Shown here: positions 63,301 through 64,000 of the stretch, in pieces
How positions within the stretch are numbered: position 1 is the stretch's first letter
How the letters are laid out: each line of letters starts with the position of its first letter
Origin: Artocarpus heterophyllus
Taxonomy: Eukaryota > Streptophyta > Magnoliopsida > Rosales > Moraceae
DNA: 64,000 nt
Assembly: GCA_025403435.1 (NCBI GenBank)
Contig: CM046343.1
Location: 28,379,742-28,443,741 of the forward strand
Reading direction: 5' to 3'
Translations under genes and position numbers: made by a program
Notes under the pieces: generated by a model
What the model saw: the letters and a program-made list of their open reading frames with translations, nothing else
Databases searched by the model: none
What the model was told of the DNA's origin: nothing

Positions 63301-63710
63301 AATATGTGTTTTTGAAAGTTGCACAAATGAAGGGGGTTATGAGATTTGGAAAGAAAGGCAAGCTAAGTCCAAGATTCATCGGTCCTTATGAAGTTGTTAA
63401 ACGAATAGGCAAAGTGGCTTATCAGCTGAAGTTGCCTTTTGAAATGTCTGCAATGCACGATGTATTTCATGTCTCCATGCTCAAAAAGTATGTATCGGAC
63501 CCTACGCATGTGATTGAGCAGCACGTGATCGAGATACGAGAAGACTTAAGTTATGAAAAAAAGCAAATAAAGATACTCGATCGAAAAACCAAGACCTTGA
63601 GGAATAAAGAAATTCTATTGGTCAAGGTGTTATGGCGAAATCGGCAAGTTGAATAAGCTACATGGGAACATGAAGATGACATGAAAGCTATGTGTCCACA
63701 TTTATTCTAA
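60371..63710 (+). pseudogene. pol: Broken pol gene: protease, reverse transcriptase, RNase H, integrase, chromodomain-like end
   Basis: The protease site reads D-M-G at 60378-60386, where families have D-S-G or D-T-G. The frame shifts near 60555 and returns near 60945. Reverse transcriptase covers about 60950-61600, with [20 protein letters not shown] and the catalytic FIDDIL at about 61368. RNase H covers about 61790-62130 ([25 protein letters not shown]). Integrase follows, with its His/Cys zinc segment (62440-62575) and the D, D, E residues present (AMDFITGLP, ISDRDGRF, and the Glu of the NLILEDML stretch). The end (WRNRQVE, stop, ATWE) is chromodomain-like. Stops lie at 61959, 62337, 62571, 62637, 62892 and 63654. 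The element is not autonomous. Confidence 0.92.
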
Positions 63711-63732
63711 GTTTCGAGGACGAAACTTTTAT

Positions 63733-63746
63733 AAGGTGGGGAGAAT
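63733..63746 (+). other. Polypurine tract
   Basis: AAGGTGGGGAGAAT lies immediately before the 3' LTR, as expected for the primer of second-strand synthesis. Confidence 0.85.
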
Positions 63747-64000
63747 TGTAACACCCGCCTATTTTATGTAACGGACCACGTTAAGTTAGTAACGTTGTTA
63801 AGGAATTTTATTAATAAATTACGTTATATGATATGATATATGATGTGAATGTTACTAATTTTTTATGTCAAGTTTTATGACAGGTGACGACCGCATGAAA
63901 TCGTTGTGCTCAAGTGTTCATGATTATTTTAAATGTATGTTTATTTATGATGCAATGATGTATGAATGTTTTATTGTATGGCATTTAATGACAGTTTGGC
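63747..64000 (+). repeat. 3' LTR, first 254 bases only
   Basis: It aligns without gaps to 55895-56148. Six differences are seen: five transitions and one transversion. The window ends inside the first dyad copy, which here reads gtttggc instead of gttcggc. Confidence 0.95.

Larger units (their letters stand above)
55895..64000 (+). mobile_element. Ty3/gypsy LTR retrotransposon, chromovirus (Tekay/Del-like), 3' end cut by the window
   Basis: The order is 5' LTR, primer site, gag, protease, reverse transcriptase, RNase H, integrase, chromodomain-like tail, polypurine tract, 3' LTR. Integrase after RNase H places it in Ty3/gypsy, and the reverse transcriptase wording and long LTR suggest the Tekay lineage. 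It is defective: one frame (starting at 59109) holds almost all domains but has eleven in-frame stops and one stretch in another frame. Confidence 0.93.

Overview
The window looks like nuclear DNA of a flowering plant, most likely a eudicot. It is AT-rich, its genes have GT-AG introns and plant-specific families, microsatellites (TA, CT, GT) are frequent, and many short transposon relics are present. No bacterial features (operons, Shine-Dalgarno sites, CRISPR) are visible. I cannot name the species.

Only four intact-looking protein genes are supported. (1) A 59-residue small protein on the + strand at 1456-1635. (2) A three-exon heavy-metal-associated isoprenylated plant protein (HIPP) at 19413-22046, with an MxCxxC metal site and a C-terminal CaaX box. 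(3) A five-exon gene of unknown function at 29010-32470, encoding about 718 residues with a conserved C-terminal region. (4) An intronless B3-domain transcription factor of the NGATHA type on the - strand at 47443-48795, carrying an RLFGV-type repression motif. The coding parts are separated by about 10-18 kb of AT-rich non-coding DNA and are not co-regulated in any way I can see.

The first 16 kb is a mosaic of decayed pieces. It holds a G-type lectin receptor-kinase pseudogene (9694-11560) that lost its kinase, a second stray copy of one of its exons near 6.0 kb, duplicated non-coding blocks (3.76/6.82 kb and 6.1/14.9 kb), a fragment resembling a retrotransposon LTR (4883 on), and several elements with long inverted ends (1782-3233, 9032-9530, 11656-12952, 13237-14345). 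Similar inverted-arm elements recur at 23156-24034, 35501-35830 and 52781-53612. Short hAT-like and CACTA-like MITEs and four tRNA-promoter-like SINE candidates are scattered between them.

The last 8 kb (55895 to the window end) is one Ty3/gypsy retrotransposon of chromovirus (Tekay/Del-like) type. It has a roughly 3-kb 5' LTR, a tRNA-Met-like primer site, a single-frame gag-pol body broken by eleven stops and two frame changes, a polypurine tract, and the first 254 bases of the 3' LTR. It is inserted in a CACTA-like relic. Its LTR carries two clusters of a 16-bp dyad, six copies each, in opposite orientation near the two ends of the LTR. This is the most distinctive unexplained structure I found. 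No clearly new biological system is visible.
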